Part shown: positions 14,577-20,520 of the stretch, piece by piece
Numbering within the stretch: the stretch's first letter is position 1
Layout of the letters: every line of letters starts with the position of its first letter
NCBI GenBank assembly: GCA_964652075.1
Contig: CAZYZQ010000034.1
Span: 1 to 20,520 of the forward strand
Length of the DNA: 20,520 nt
Origin: CAZYZQ01 sp964652075
Lineage (GTDB): Bacteria; Bacillota; Clostridia; Oscillospirales; Oscillospiraceae
Reading direction: 5' to 3'
Program-made: the position numbers and the translations under genes
The notes under the pieces: generated by a model
Databases searched by the model: none
The model's input: the letters and a program-made list of their open reading frames with translations, nothing else
Told to the model about the DNA's origin: nothing

Positions 14577-15998
14577 TCAGAGCTGTGGAAGCTCAATAAT
14601 TTTGCCGGGGTTCAGGATCAGGTTCGGGTCAAAGGCCCGCTTGATGCGCCCGTAGAGCGCGTAGACGTCCCGCCCGACAAACGGTTCGAGGAATTCAAGA
14701 CGGCCGTTGCCGATGCCGTGCTCGCCCGAGATCTGTCCGCCCAGCTCTTTGGCGAGGGCGTACAGCTCCGTCAGGCAGGCGTGTGTCGCGGACTTCCAAT
14801 CCGCGTCCGTCATGCCGGGGTCGCGCAGTAGCTCCGTGTGGATATTGCCGTCGCCGGCGTGGCCGCACGGCTCCACGCGGATGTTGTGGCTGCAGCCGAT
14901 GCGCTTGGCGGCCTTCACATAGTCCGCCAGATGCGCGCGCGGGACGACGACGTCGCACTCGTCCTGCGCCACACTGTCGCCCTTCATGCCCTCCAGAATC
15001 GCGCCGCGCACGGTCCAGACGGAGGCGATGCGCTCCGGCGTATCGGCGATCAGGCAGTCGAACGCGCCGTTTGCGAGCGCGGCCTCCGCCAGCGTATCGC
15101 AGGCCGTCTCCAGCTCCTGCTGCGTGCTCGCGTCGTACATGACGATCAGCACCGCCTCGCCGTCCGGGACGGGGAAGGGCTTGTTCAGCGCGCGCTGGAC
15201 GATGTCCAGCAGCTCGCGCTCCAGAAACTCAATCGCGGTCGGGACAAATGGCAGTTCCAGCACGTGCGGCACCATGTCCGCGCACGTCTCCAGCGAGGGG
15301 AAGGGGAGCACGAGTGTGCGTGTGAACTTCGGCTGCGGCAGCAGCTTCAGCGTGACCTGCGTCAGGACGCACAGCGTGCCCTCCGAGCCGATGACGAGAT
15401 CCTTGAGATCGTAGCCCGTCGTGTTTTTGACGACGTTGGAGGAAAACTGGACGATCGCGCCGTCCGGCAGGACGGCCTCGATGCAGCGGACAAAGTCGCG
15501 CGTCAGGCCGTAGCGCACGGCCTTCATGCCGCCTGCGTTTGTGATGACGTTGCCGCCGATGGTGGCCGTTTTCTCGCCCGGGTCGGGCGGGTAGAACAGG
15601 CCCTCGGCGCTGGCCGCGGCCTGCACGTCAGTGAGTAGCGCGCCCGGCTCGCAGGTGATGGTCTGGTTTTTATGGTCAACCGGGAAGATGCGGTTCATAC
15701 GCATGATCGAGAGCAGGATGCCGCCGTATTTTGTCGTGGCGCCGCCGGCCAGACCGGTGCCCGCGCCGCGGATCGTGACCGGGATGTTTTTTCCATTGGC
15801 GTATTTGAATATTTCGGAGATCTCCTCTTTGTTGATCGCCTCAATGTACACGTCCGGCTGAAAGACGCCGTACTCAGGCATCTCGTCGTGGAAATACTCC
15901 GGCAGGATCGCATTCCCGACTGCGACACGATCAGGTGCGGTGAGCGCGGTCAGATGGGCGATGTCTTCCTCAGTGGGCTTGTGATAGGGATACGGCAT
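14577..15998 (-). CDS. lctD: FAD-linked lactate dehydrogenase of an Etf complex (GlcD family)
   Basis: The 473-residue protein has the GlcD/D-lactate dehydrogenase signatures: FAD pyrophosphate loop IRGAGTGLAGGA, PPDPGEKTATIGGNV, GSEGTLCVLTQVTLKLLP, and in the C-terminal domain HAGDGNIH, SGEHGIG and FDPNLILNPGKI. It oxidises a 2-hydroxyacid, most likely lactate, to the 2-oxoacid and passes electrons to the partner Etf. ATG 15998 is 9 bases after AAGGAGG; an ATG at 16007 abuts the SD and overlaps the etfA stop. It is the third gene after etfB and etfA with a one-base gap, the lctBCD order of Acetobacterium woodii. Glycolate or another 2-hydroxyacid cannot be excluded from sequence. No lactate permease or racemase is in the window. 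Confidence 0.87.
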   Translation of the reverse strand: MPYPYHKPTEEDIAHLTALTAPDRVAVGNAILPEYFHDEMPEYGVFQPDVYIEAINKEEISEIFKYANGKNIPVTIRGAGTGLAGGATTKYGGILLSIMRMNRIFPVDHKNQTITCEPGALLTDVQAAASAEGLFYPPDPGEKTATIGGNVITNAGGMKAVRYGLTRDFVRCIEAVLPDGAIVQFSSNVVKNTTGYDLKDLVIGSEGTLCVLTQVTLKLLPQPKFTRTLVLPFPSLETCADMVPHVLELPFVPTAIEFLERELLDIVQRALNKPFPVPDGEAVLIVMYDASTQQELETACDTLAEAALANGAFDCLIADTPERIASVWTVRGAILEGMKGDSVAQDECDVVVPRAHLADYVKAAKRIGCSHNIRVEPCGHAGDGNIHTELLRDPGMTDADWKSATHACLTELYALAKELGGQISGEHGIGNGRLEFLEPFVGRDVYALYGRIKRAFDPNLILNPGKIIELPQL

Positions 15999-15999
15999 G

Positions 16000-17193
16000 T
16001 TACACATCCTCCTTCCGCGCCCGCAGCTGCCGCAGCAGCGGCGGGATTACCTGATACAGATCATCCACGATGCAGTAGCTGGCAACGCCGAAAATCTGCG
16101 CGTCCGGGTCGGAGTTGATGGCGACAATGCACTCCGCGCCGGACATGCCGGCTGTGAACTGAATCGCGCCCGAGACGCCGCAGGTGATGATGAGCTTTGG
16201 CTTGACCGTCCGGCCGGAGAGGCCGATCTGGTGTGCCACATCGCCGATGCCCTGTTCGACCATGGGCCGCGTGAAGCACAGCTGCCCGCCAAGCGCGGCG
16301 GCAAGCTCCCGGCAGAGCGTCAGCCCGACTTCGTTGCGCACGCCGCGGCCCGCGACGACAAGGATTTCCTCCTCTTCAATCGACTTCTGCCGGTGCAGCG
16401 TCTCCAGCTCGAGAATCTGCAGGCCGGAGCGCGCCATCTCGTCGGTGACGGGCATTCGCTTTACAACGCCTTGGGGTGCGGCCACTTTTTCAGCCCGGTC
16501 CATGACCTTGTAACGCACGGTTGCAAACTGCGGGCGCGCGTGCGCAATGACGATCTGCGCCATGACGTTGCCGCCGAAGGCCGGGCGCACCTGCACGAGA
16601 TCGGTATTTTGCTTGATGTCCAGCCGCGTGCAGTCGGCGGTCAGGCCGGTGTGGAAGCGGACGGACAGGCGCGGCGCGAGACTGCGGCCGAACGGCGTTG
16701 CGCCGATCAGTACAACGGAGGGGCGGAGTGTGGAGATGCAGTCCGCCACGGCGTCGGCGTAGCAGTCCGGCTTGTAGCCGGTAAAGCCGTCGTGCTCGTA
16801 GAGATAGACGGTGCCGACGCCATAGGGCAGCAGCGTCTCGGCCTGCTGCGCGCTGCCCGTGGGGCCGACGAGCACGGCGTGGACGCGGTAGCCGACCTTG
16901 GCGGCCAGCTTGCGCGCCTCGCCGATCAGCTCAAAGGTGACGGGGTGTACGCGGCCTTCTTCCAGCTCGGCAAAGACGAGAATGTCGTTCCATGCGGATT
17001 TGTCCTCGAGATCCATCCGCTGTTCAAACGAGATGGCCTTTTCCGGGCAGGTTTTGACGCAGACACCGCACATCCGGCAGCTGGCGCCGACCTCGATCTG
17101 CTCGCGTTCCATCGTCAGCGCGCCGAAGGGGCAGCGGCTCAGGCAGGCGCCGCAGAGCGTACATTTTTGGGGATCAAATACAAGAGATGCCAT
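16000..17193 (-). CDS. etfA: Electron transfer flavoprotein alpha subunit with ferredoxin domain
   Basis: The 397-residue protein begins with a two-cluster ferredoxin domain (Cys11/14/17/21 and Cys39/42/45/49, each CX2CX2CX3CP). The EtfA body follows. The C-terminal FAD domain is clear: VVAGRGVRNEVG, then GLSGRTVKPKLIITCGVSGAIQFTAGM, then AINSDPDAQIFGVA. EtfA with this N-terminal extension is characteristic of electron-bifurcating or confurcating Etf such as LctC, where the cluster passes electrons to or from ferredoxin. Two in-frame ATGs exist at 17196 and 17193; 17193 has the better spacing (7) to the SD GAGG. It ends one base before the dehydrogenase start, so translation is probably coupled. 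Confidence 0.92.
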   Translation of the reverse strand: MASLVFDPQKCTLCGACLSRCPFGALTMEREQIEVGASCRMCGVCVKTCPEKAISFEQRMDLEDKSAWNDILVFAELEEGRVHPVTFELIGEARKLAAKVGYRVHAVLVGPTGSAQQAETLLPYGVGTVYLYEHDGFTGYKPDCYADAVADCISTLRPSVVLIGATPFGRSLAPRLSVRFHTGLTADCTRLDIKQNTDLVQVRPAFGGNVMAQIVIAHARPQFATVRYKVMDRAEKVAAPQGVVKRMPVTDEMARSGLQILELETLHRQKSIEEEEILVVAGRGVRNEVGLTLCRELAAALGGQLCFTRPMVEQGIGDVAHQIGLSGRTVKPKLIITCGVSGAIQFTAGMSGAECIVAINSDPDAQIFGVASYCIVDDLYQVIPPLLRQLRARKEDV

Positions 17194-17206
17194 CATTCCA
17201 CCTCTT

Positions 17207-17995
17207 TCACAGATATTTGCGGGCGTGAAGCAGCGAGACAAGCTGCGCAGCCTCGGTTTCGGGCGTGCCTTCCAGATAGACCTGCCGGTCGCGCGCAGGC
17301 GGCGCGAACATGGCCTCAACGCTGGTCGGGGAGCCGACCAGCCCATAGCGGCTCAGATCCCGGTTCGGCAGATCCTGAAAGCTACAGATACGCACCGGCC
17401 GGTCCGCCGTCAGAACCTTGCGGCGGTAGGAGGGCAGGCGCGGGACGTTGCAGTCCTGATCGACCGTAATCAGGCACGGCAGGCGCAGCTGGGCGAGCTG
17501 GCGCACCGCACCGAAGCTCTGGCGGATCTGGATAGCGGTTTCTGTGACCTGCACGATCTCCGAGACCCACGCGGCGTGGGGGATGGAGAGGTGCTCGGCA
17601 ATAGCGGGGCCGATCTGCGCGGTGTCGCCGTCGGTTGTCTGGCGGCCGCAGAGGATCAGATCCGCGCCGCCCAGCATCCGGATGCCCTGCGACAGGGTGT
17701 AGGAGGTTGCAAGCACATCGGAGCCGGCAAATTTCCGGTCGGAGAGGATGACGGCGTCGTCCGCACCCATGGCGTAGGCGTCGCGCATCATTGTCTCGGC
17801 CTGATCCGGGCCCATTGTCAGCACCGTCACACGGCCGCCCACGGCATCCCGGATGCGGATGGCGGCTTCGAGCGCATAGAGATCGTAGGGATTCGTCCGC
17901 GTCTCGGCGCCGAGACGCTTCATGCTGCCGGTTTCGGGGTCGATTTCGACCTGACTGGAGGCCGGAACCTGCTTCATGCAGACGAGAATCTTCAT
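17207..17995 (-). CDS. etfB: Electron transfer flavoprotein beta subunit
   Basis: The 262-residue protein opens with MKILVCMKQVPASSQVEID and carries the EtfB signature CGRQTTDGDTAQIGPAIAEHL, which binds the adenine nucleotide or bifurcating FAD in this family, plus NPYDLYALEAAIRI. Together with EtfA and the GlcD-type dehydrogenase it should form the complex that couples lactate oxidation by NAD+ to oxidation of reduced ferredoxin (confurcation). ATG 17995 lies 6 bases after GAAGGGA. The frame is open upstream to 18094 but that stretch contains the promoter. It is the first gene of the minus-strand operon and lies 13 bases before etfA. Confidence 0.93.
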   Translation of the reverse strand: MKILVCMKQVPASSQVEIDPETGSMKRLGAETRTNPYDLYALEAAIRIRDAVGGRVTVLTMGPDQAETMMRDAYAMGADDAVILSDRKFAGSDVLATSYTLSQGIRMLGGADLILCGRQTTDGDTAQIGPAIAEHLSIPHAAWVSEIVQVTETAIQIRQSFGAVRQLAQLRLPCLITVDQDCNVPRLPSYRRKVLTADRPVRICSFQDLPNRDLSRYGLVGSPTSVEAMFAPPARDRQVYLEGTPETEAAQLVSLLHARKYL

Positions 17996-18013
17996 GCGGT
18001 TCCCTTCTTTCCT

Positions 18014-18029
18014 GTAAAGTGGTAAAGTG
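18014..18029. promoter_or_regulatory. Tandem 8-base repeat in the etfB leader
   Basis: GTAAAGTG occurs twice head to tail (18014-18021, 18022-18029), between the predicted etfB transcription start and its SD. It could be a regulator site for the lactate operon. Confidence 0.4.
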
Positions 18030-18038
18030 ACCGCTATT

Positions 18039-18067
18039 AGAATACGATGTTTTTCGCCAATTGTCAA
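18039..18067 (-). promoter_or_regulatory. etfB promoter
   Basis: On the minus strand, TTGACA (plus 18062-18067), a 17-base spacer and TATTCT (plus 18039-18044). Confidence 0.8.
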
Positions 18068-18088
18068 TCGGCGCGCGCGGATTTCCGG

Positions 18089-18117
18089 TTGCAAGCGGGC
18101 GGAAAATGCGGTAAAAT
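18089..18117 (+). promoter_or_regulatory. Promoter of the VOC gene
   Basis: TTGCAA at 18089-18094, a 17-base spacer and TAAAAT at 18112-18117. The ATG lies only 19 bases further on, so the leader is very short. It is divergent from and close to the etfB promoter. Confidence 0.65.
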
Positions 18118-18135
18118 TTTGTAGGAGGTGTTCTT

Positions 18136-18549
18136 ATGGCAATCATTGATATCACAGGCGTCAATCACTTCGCCATCAGCGTGCCGGATTTGGATGCGTC
18201 GGTTGCGTGGTATGCGAGAACCTTCGGTTTTACAGTGCTCGATCGGAGCGAGATCCCCGGCACCGGCGTGCGCGTGTGCCATATGCAGGGCAAGGGCTTT
18301 ATGATGGAGATCTTCAGTCCCGGCCCGGATGGCAAGCCGCTGCCGCCGGAGCGGCGCGAGCCGAATCTGGATCTGCTGACGTGCGGCAACAAGCACATCT
18401 CGTTCGGCGTCCGTGACGCGCACGCACTGCTGCCGCATATGGCGGAGCAGGGGATTGACGTCGCGTTTGTGGCCGAGGTGGACGGGACGTATGCGTTCTT
18501 TATCCGTGACAACACGGGCAACCTGATTGAGATCTTTGAGGAGGGATAG
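18136..18549 (+). CDS. VOC superfamily (glyoxalase-like) metalloprotein
   Basis: This is a complete 137-residue vicinal-oxygen-chelate protein made of two beta-alpha-beta-beta-beta modules. His11 (VNHFAI), Glu58 (MMEIF), His87 (KHISFG) and Glu132 (LIEIFE) sit at the four usual metal-ligand positions, so it should bind a divalent metal. Known family reactions include glyoxalase I, methylmalonyl-CoA epimerase, dioxygenases and fosfomycin-type resistance; sequence alone does not decide. ATG 18136 follows TAGGAGG by 7 bases. The small gene that follows starts 2 bases after its stop, so the two are coupled. The divergent lactate/Etf operon hints at a 2-oxoacid or methylglyoxal link, but this is inference. 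Confidence 0.88.
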   Translation: MAIIDITGVNHFAISVPDLDASVAWYARTFGFTVLDRSEIPGTGVRVCHMQGKGFMMEIFSPGPDGKPLPPERREPNLDLLTCGNKHISFGVRDAHALLPHMAEQGIDVAFVAEVDGTYAFFIRDNTGNLIEIFEEG

Positions 18550-18551
18550 GC

Positions 18552-18857
18552 GTGCAGCTGGAGGAGGCCTTTCAGGCGGCGCTGCTGAAACAGTGCGGCG
18601 AAGCAGAGGCGCTTGGCTGCCGTATGACGCGGCTGCGAGGTCAGATCGAACAGCACGGGGCGCTGGCTACAGTCAGGAACCTCCTGCGCCGCAGGCAGGT
18701 GAGTGACGGCTTTGACAGGCTGGCGCAGCTTGGGCGACTGGATCTCTCGGTGGAGGCGTTGGCGGTGCAGAGCCGTTTCGGCGCGCTGTTTTCAGACGAT
18801 GAGGTCAATGCCTGCTTTGCGTCGCTGCTGGACGCGGGATATATGGGCTGGAAATGA
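18552..18857 (+). CDS. Small hypothetical protein, coupled to the VOC gene
   Basis: This 101-residue protein is not recognised. GTG 18552 follows GGAGGG by 6 bases and lies 2 bases after the VOC stop, which supports real translation. It looks wholly helical and soluble: an amphipathic N-terminal helix, then a basic patch (LLRRRQ, about residues 44-49), then FGALFSDDEVNACFASLLDAGYMGW at the end. Acidic 'LFSDDEV' followed by an 'L.DAGY' tail recalls C-terminal tails of various Firmicutes helical proteins but does not identify a family. No signal peptide, cysteine cluster or membrane helix. Confidence 0.65.
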   Translation: MQLEEAFQAALLKQCGEAEALGCRMTRLRGQIEQHGALATVRNLLRRRQVSDGFDRLAQLGRLDLSVEALAVQSRFGALFSDDEVNACFASLLDAGYMGWK

Positions 18858-18861
18858 AACA

Positions 18862-18896
18862 AGCCACTCCGGAAGTACCGGAGTGGCTCTGCTTTT
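18862..18896. terminator. Shared terminator between convergent genes
   Basis: AGCCACTCCGG (18862-18872) pairs perfectly with CCGGAGTGGCT (18878-18888). Short T-rich tails follow on both strands (CTGCTTTT on plus, TGTTTCATTT on minus). Confidence 0.75.
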
Positions 18897-19662
18897 ATGG
18901 CAGTGCCGGAAGGAGTTCCAGCCCGAAGCCGCGGGCGAAGTCCAGCGCGCGGGCGAAGACGGCCGGGTCGGAGAAGTGCGCCGGGTCATGCGCGTCGACG
19001 CCGAGGATAAGGTTGTTACCCTCCTCAGCGGCCAGCTCAAAGAAGCGGCGGCTGGGGTATTGCCGCCCCTCGCGCAGGCCGAGAATATTGACCTCGAGCG
19101 GCAGGCCGAGCGACTTCGCCTCGCGGCAGAGACGGCGCATCTCACGGCGATAGACCGCTTCGTCACCCGTGAAGTTCGGCAGGTCGGGGTGGCAGATGTA
19201 GCGGTACGCGCCGGTGTTTGCGCCTTCGAGCAGCTGGTCAACGTACTTGGTCAAAAACCGGGGGTTGTCAAAGGGACGTCCGACGTAGAACCCGTCCTGA
19301 TCGGTGTCGAGGAAGTGCTGCGCCAGCAGCAGATAGTCGATTGGATGGTCTGCAAAGATCTCCTGCTGCGCACGGAACATGGACGAAAAGTATTCAGATT
19401 CAAAGCCGATCAGCAGTTCAATCCGGCCGGCATACTCCTCGCGCAGGGAGAGAATCGAGCGGATATAGTCCGGCAGCTCGTCCATCGTCATACGCACGCG
19501 CGGCGTCCAGCCGTCGGGGTATGGCCATGGCACATGGTCGGCAAAGCCGAGCGTTTTCAATCCGGCGGTAAGCGCCGCCTCCACGTAATCCCGGTCTGTC
19601 CCGGCTGCGTGGTGACAGCGGGCGGTGTGCGTATGGTAGTTTGCGGTTAGAATCGGTTCCAT
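18895..19662 (-). CDS. hisK: PHP-domain phosphatase, histidinol-phosphatase-like
   Basis: The 255-residue protein has all PHP metal motifs in order: NYHTHTARCHHA (8-19), GFADH (39-43), a Glu in GFESEY (about 86-91), AQHFL, CHPDLP and VDAHDP. These ligands hold a three-metal site that hydrolyses phosphoesters. The HTHT...HCH-like start and the overall length match the HisJ/HisK type that dephosphorylates L-histidinol phosphate, the eighth histidine step. No other his genes are present, so it may act on another phosphate monoester. ATG 19662 follows AGG by 7 bases and has its own promoter. The 3' end lies in the shared terminator; the stop TAA overlaps it at 18895-18897. Confidence 0.85.
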   Translation of the reverse strand: MEPILTANYHTHTARCHHAAGTDRDYVEAALTAGLKTLGFADHVPWPYPDGWTPRVRMTMDELPDYIRSILSLREEYAGRIELLIGFESEYFSSMFRAQQEIFADHPIDYLLLAQHFLDTDQDGFYVGRPFDNPRFLTKYVDQLLEGANTGAYRYICHPDLPNFTGDEAVYRREMRRLCREAKSLGLPLEVNILGLREGRQYPSRRFFELAAEEGNNLILGVDAHDPAHFSDPAVFARALDFARGFGLELLPALP

Positions 19663-19694
19663 GATATCGCCTGTTCTCTCAAAATTTCACACGG

Positions 19695-19723
19695 ATTATA
19701 CCAAAATCCGCACAAATTTGCAA
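19695..19723 (-). promoter_or_regulatory. Promoter of the PHP gene
   Basis: On the minus strand, TTGCAA (plus 19718-19723), a 17-base spacer and consensus TATAAT (plus 19695-19700). Confidence 0.8.
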
Positions 19724-19768
19724 GACGAAATTTGGCGAATAGAACGAGTGGCGATGCGGCAGACCCTG

Positions 19769-19777
19769 TGATACAAT
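19769..19777 (+). promoter_or_regulatory. Promoter of the methyltransferase gene (extended -10)
   Basis: TACAAT at 19772-19777 preceded by TGA forms an extended -10. No good -35 is visible (TGGCGA at 19749-19754 at best). Confidence 0.55.
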
Positions 19778-19823
19778 AGGGCTCCACGTGGCTGCGTGGA
19801 AGAAATTGAAGAGAGGTTATGGA

Positions 19824-20261
19824 ATGAAGAAAGCAGATACCATTGTGCAGCTGTTGCTGCCGGATATTCTGGGCAAGACGATTCTGGAGGCCGCGTGCGG
19901 ACGCGCGGACTTTTCCATTGCGGCATCCGGCTTTGCAAATGAGGTCTACTGCATGGATATTGTGGACTTTAGACTCGATGACCGGACCGCGCGGGAGAAT
20001 ATTCACTTTGAACGGATGGACGCCACCGCGATGCGGTACCCGGACGAGACGTTTGATTCTGTGTTTCTCTACAACGCCTTTATGCACATTGAAGACCAGT
20101 GGGAGGCCATTGAGAAAGAGTGTATGCGTGTTCTGAAAAAGAACGGGAAGCTGTTCGTCATCGGCTCCTGGAAGCTGGACACCGCGCGGATGGAACCGAA
20201 GTTCGCAGACAAGGCGAAGTGGAACGGGGAGTTCCTCATTGTGGAGCTGCCGAAAAACTGA
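19824..20261 (+). CDS. Class I SAM-dependent methyltransferase (short)
   Basis: The 145-residue protein has the SAM-binding motif I (ILEAACGRADFSIA, about 20-33), the acidic end of strand 2 (VYCMDIVD), motif II-like MDATAMRYPDETFDSVFLYNAFMHI and a post-motif (LKKNGKLFVIGSW). This is the UbiE/Methyltransf_11 type. It is shorter than the usual 180-260 residues because the last strands are trimmed after IVELPKN, but the SAM pocket seems whole. The substrate is unknown. ATG 19824 lies 7 bases after GAGAGG. It stands alone between a divergent PHP gene and a convergent GGGtGRT gene, with its own promoter and terminator. Confidence 0.85.
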   Translation: MKKADTIVQLLLPDILGKTILEAACGRADFSIAASGFANEVYCMDIVDFRLDDRTARENIHFERMDATAMRYPDETFDSVFLYNAFMHIEDQWEAIEKECMRVLKKNGKLFVIGSWKLDTARMEPKFADKAKWNGEFLIVELPKN

Positions 20262-20265
20262 GAGA

Positions 20266-20300
20266 GAAAAAACGCAGGACTGCTTTTGCAGCCCTGCGTT
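20266..20300. terminator. Bidirectional terminator between the methyltransferase and GGGtGRT genes
   Basis: AACGCAGG.CTGC (20271-20283) pairs with GCAG.CCTGCGTT (20288-20300) with one A-C mismatch. On the minus strand a six-base T run follows (plus A run 20267-20272), so it best terminates the minus-strand gene. Confidence 0.85.
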
Positions 20301-20314
20301 GCTGTTTGGGGAAA

Positions 20315-20520
20315 TTACTTCTGACTTTCAGCCACCGCGACGGCGACGGCGACGGTTGCGCCGACCATCGGGTTGTTGCCCATGCCGAGGAAGCCCATCA
20401 TCTCGACGTGCGCCGGGACGGAGGAGGAACCTGCGAACTGCGCATCGGAGTGCATACGTCCCATGGTGTCGGTCATGCCATAGCTGGCGGGGCCGGCGGC
20501 CATGTTGTCCGGGTGCAGGG
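20315..20520 (-). CDS. GGGtGRT family protein, C-terminal fragment
   Basis: The minus-strand frame is open to the window edge and ends at TAA 20315-20317, giving 67 residues. It reads LHPDNMAAGPASYGMTDTMG, then MHSDAQFAGSSSVPAHVEMMG, then GMGNNPMVGATVAVAVAVAE. I recognise this as the highly conserved C-terminus of the GGGtGRT protein family, in which the name-giving motif directly precedes LHPDN and would lie just outside the window. The family is common in anaerobic Firmicutes and has no established biochemical function to my knowledge. The start codon is outside the window; internal ATG 20503 is not the true start. Confidence 0.75.
   Translation of the reverse strand, partial: LHPDNMAAGPASYGMTDTMGRMHSDAQFAGSSSVPAHVEMMGFLGMGNNPMVGATVAVAVAVAESQK

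Noticed and set aside
15997..17469. Plus-strand open frame (490 codons) opposite etfA
   Set aside because: Shadow of a well-supported gene. Ala/Arg/Gly-rich product with no recognisable motif and no RBS.
17996..18094. N-terminal extension of EtfB
   Set aside because: It contains the promoter -10 and -35 and the tandem repeat. EtfB normally begins MKILVC(M)KQVP.
18703..19650. Plus-strand open frame (315 codons) opposite the PHP gene
   Set aside because: The PHP motifs are complete on the other strand and the shadow runs through a clear terminator.
1..20520. tRNA, rRNA, CRISPR arrays, insertion sequences or prophage genes
   Set aside because: No cloverleaf-like run, regularly spaced repeats, transposase or integrase motifs, or terminal inverted repeats were seen. 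This was by eye only; tRNAscan and ISfinder searches would be decisive.

Overview
The window is about 60% GC, with short SD-led genes, LAAC-type lipoproteins, a ferredoxin-fused EtfA and strict-anaerobe style redox genes. This suggests a high-GC gut Clostridia lineage, most likely Oscillospiraceae (Oscillibacter/Flavonifractor-like). The assignment rests on gene content and style only, not on any search.

Layout, left to right. (1) 1-248: the 3' end of an L-fucose isomerase-type gene, with a strong terminator. (2) 501-4117: a two-permease plus ATPase ABC exporter operon with its own promoter. Both FtsX-like permease genes are broken (one in-frame TAG and one frameshift in the first, one frameshift in the second), while the ATPase is intact. 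(3) 4192-5651, minus strand: thioredoxin reductase followed by a GNAT acetyltransferase. (4) 5879-7411: two adjacent genes that look like the beta and alpha subunits of a C-glycoside deglycosidase (CGD), the carbon-carbon bond-cleaving enzyme known from gut flavonoid C-glycoside metabolism. (5) 7597-14489: an iron-sulfur flavoprotein with an added zinc ribbon, a LacI regulator, a lipoprotein solute-binding protein, a ROK regulator, and a second, paralogous lipoprotein solute-binding protein. No permease or transport ATPase accompanies either binding protein. (6) 14577-17995, minus strand: etfB, ferredoxin-domain etfA and a GlcD-type FAD dehydrogenase, the arrangement of the electron-confurcating lactate dehydrogenase (LctBCD). 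(7) 18136-20261: a VOC dioxygenase/glyoxalase-fold protein coupled to a small unknown gene, a minus-strand PHP (histidinol-phosphatase-like) gene and a small SAM methyltransferase. (8) 20315-20520: the 3' end of a GGGtGRT-family gene on the minus strand.

The most interesting section is 5.8-14.5 kb. Its genes all face the same way and read as an inducible module for taking up and dismantling an unusual glycoside or sugar derivative: two extracytoplasmic binding proteins, two carbohydrate-type regulators (LacI and ROK), a CGD-like lyase pair and a redox flavoprotein. The 3-position oxidoreductase that characterised CGD systems need is absent here, so the substrate is open. Most transcription units have a recognisable sigma-A promoter with a 16-17 bp spacer. 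Several carry a short inverted repeat just downstream of the predicted start of transcription, which could be operators or leader hairpins. No tRNA, rRNA, CRISPR array or insertion sequence was recognised. No intergenic stretch exceeds about 255 bases.
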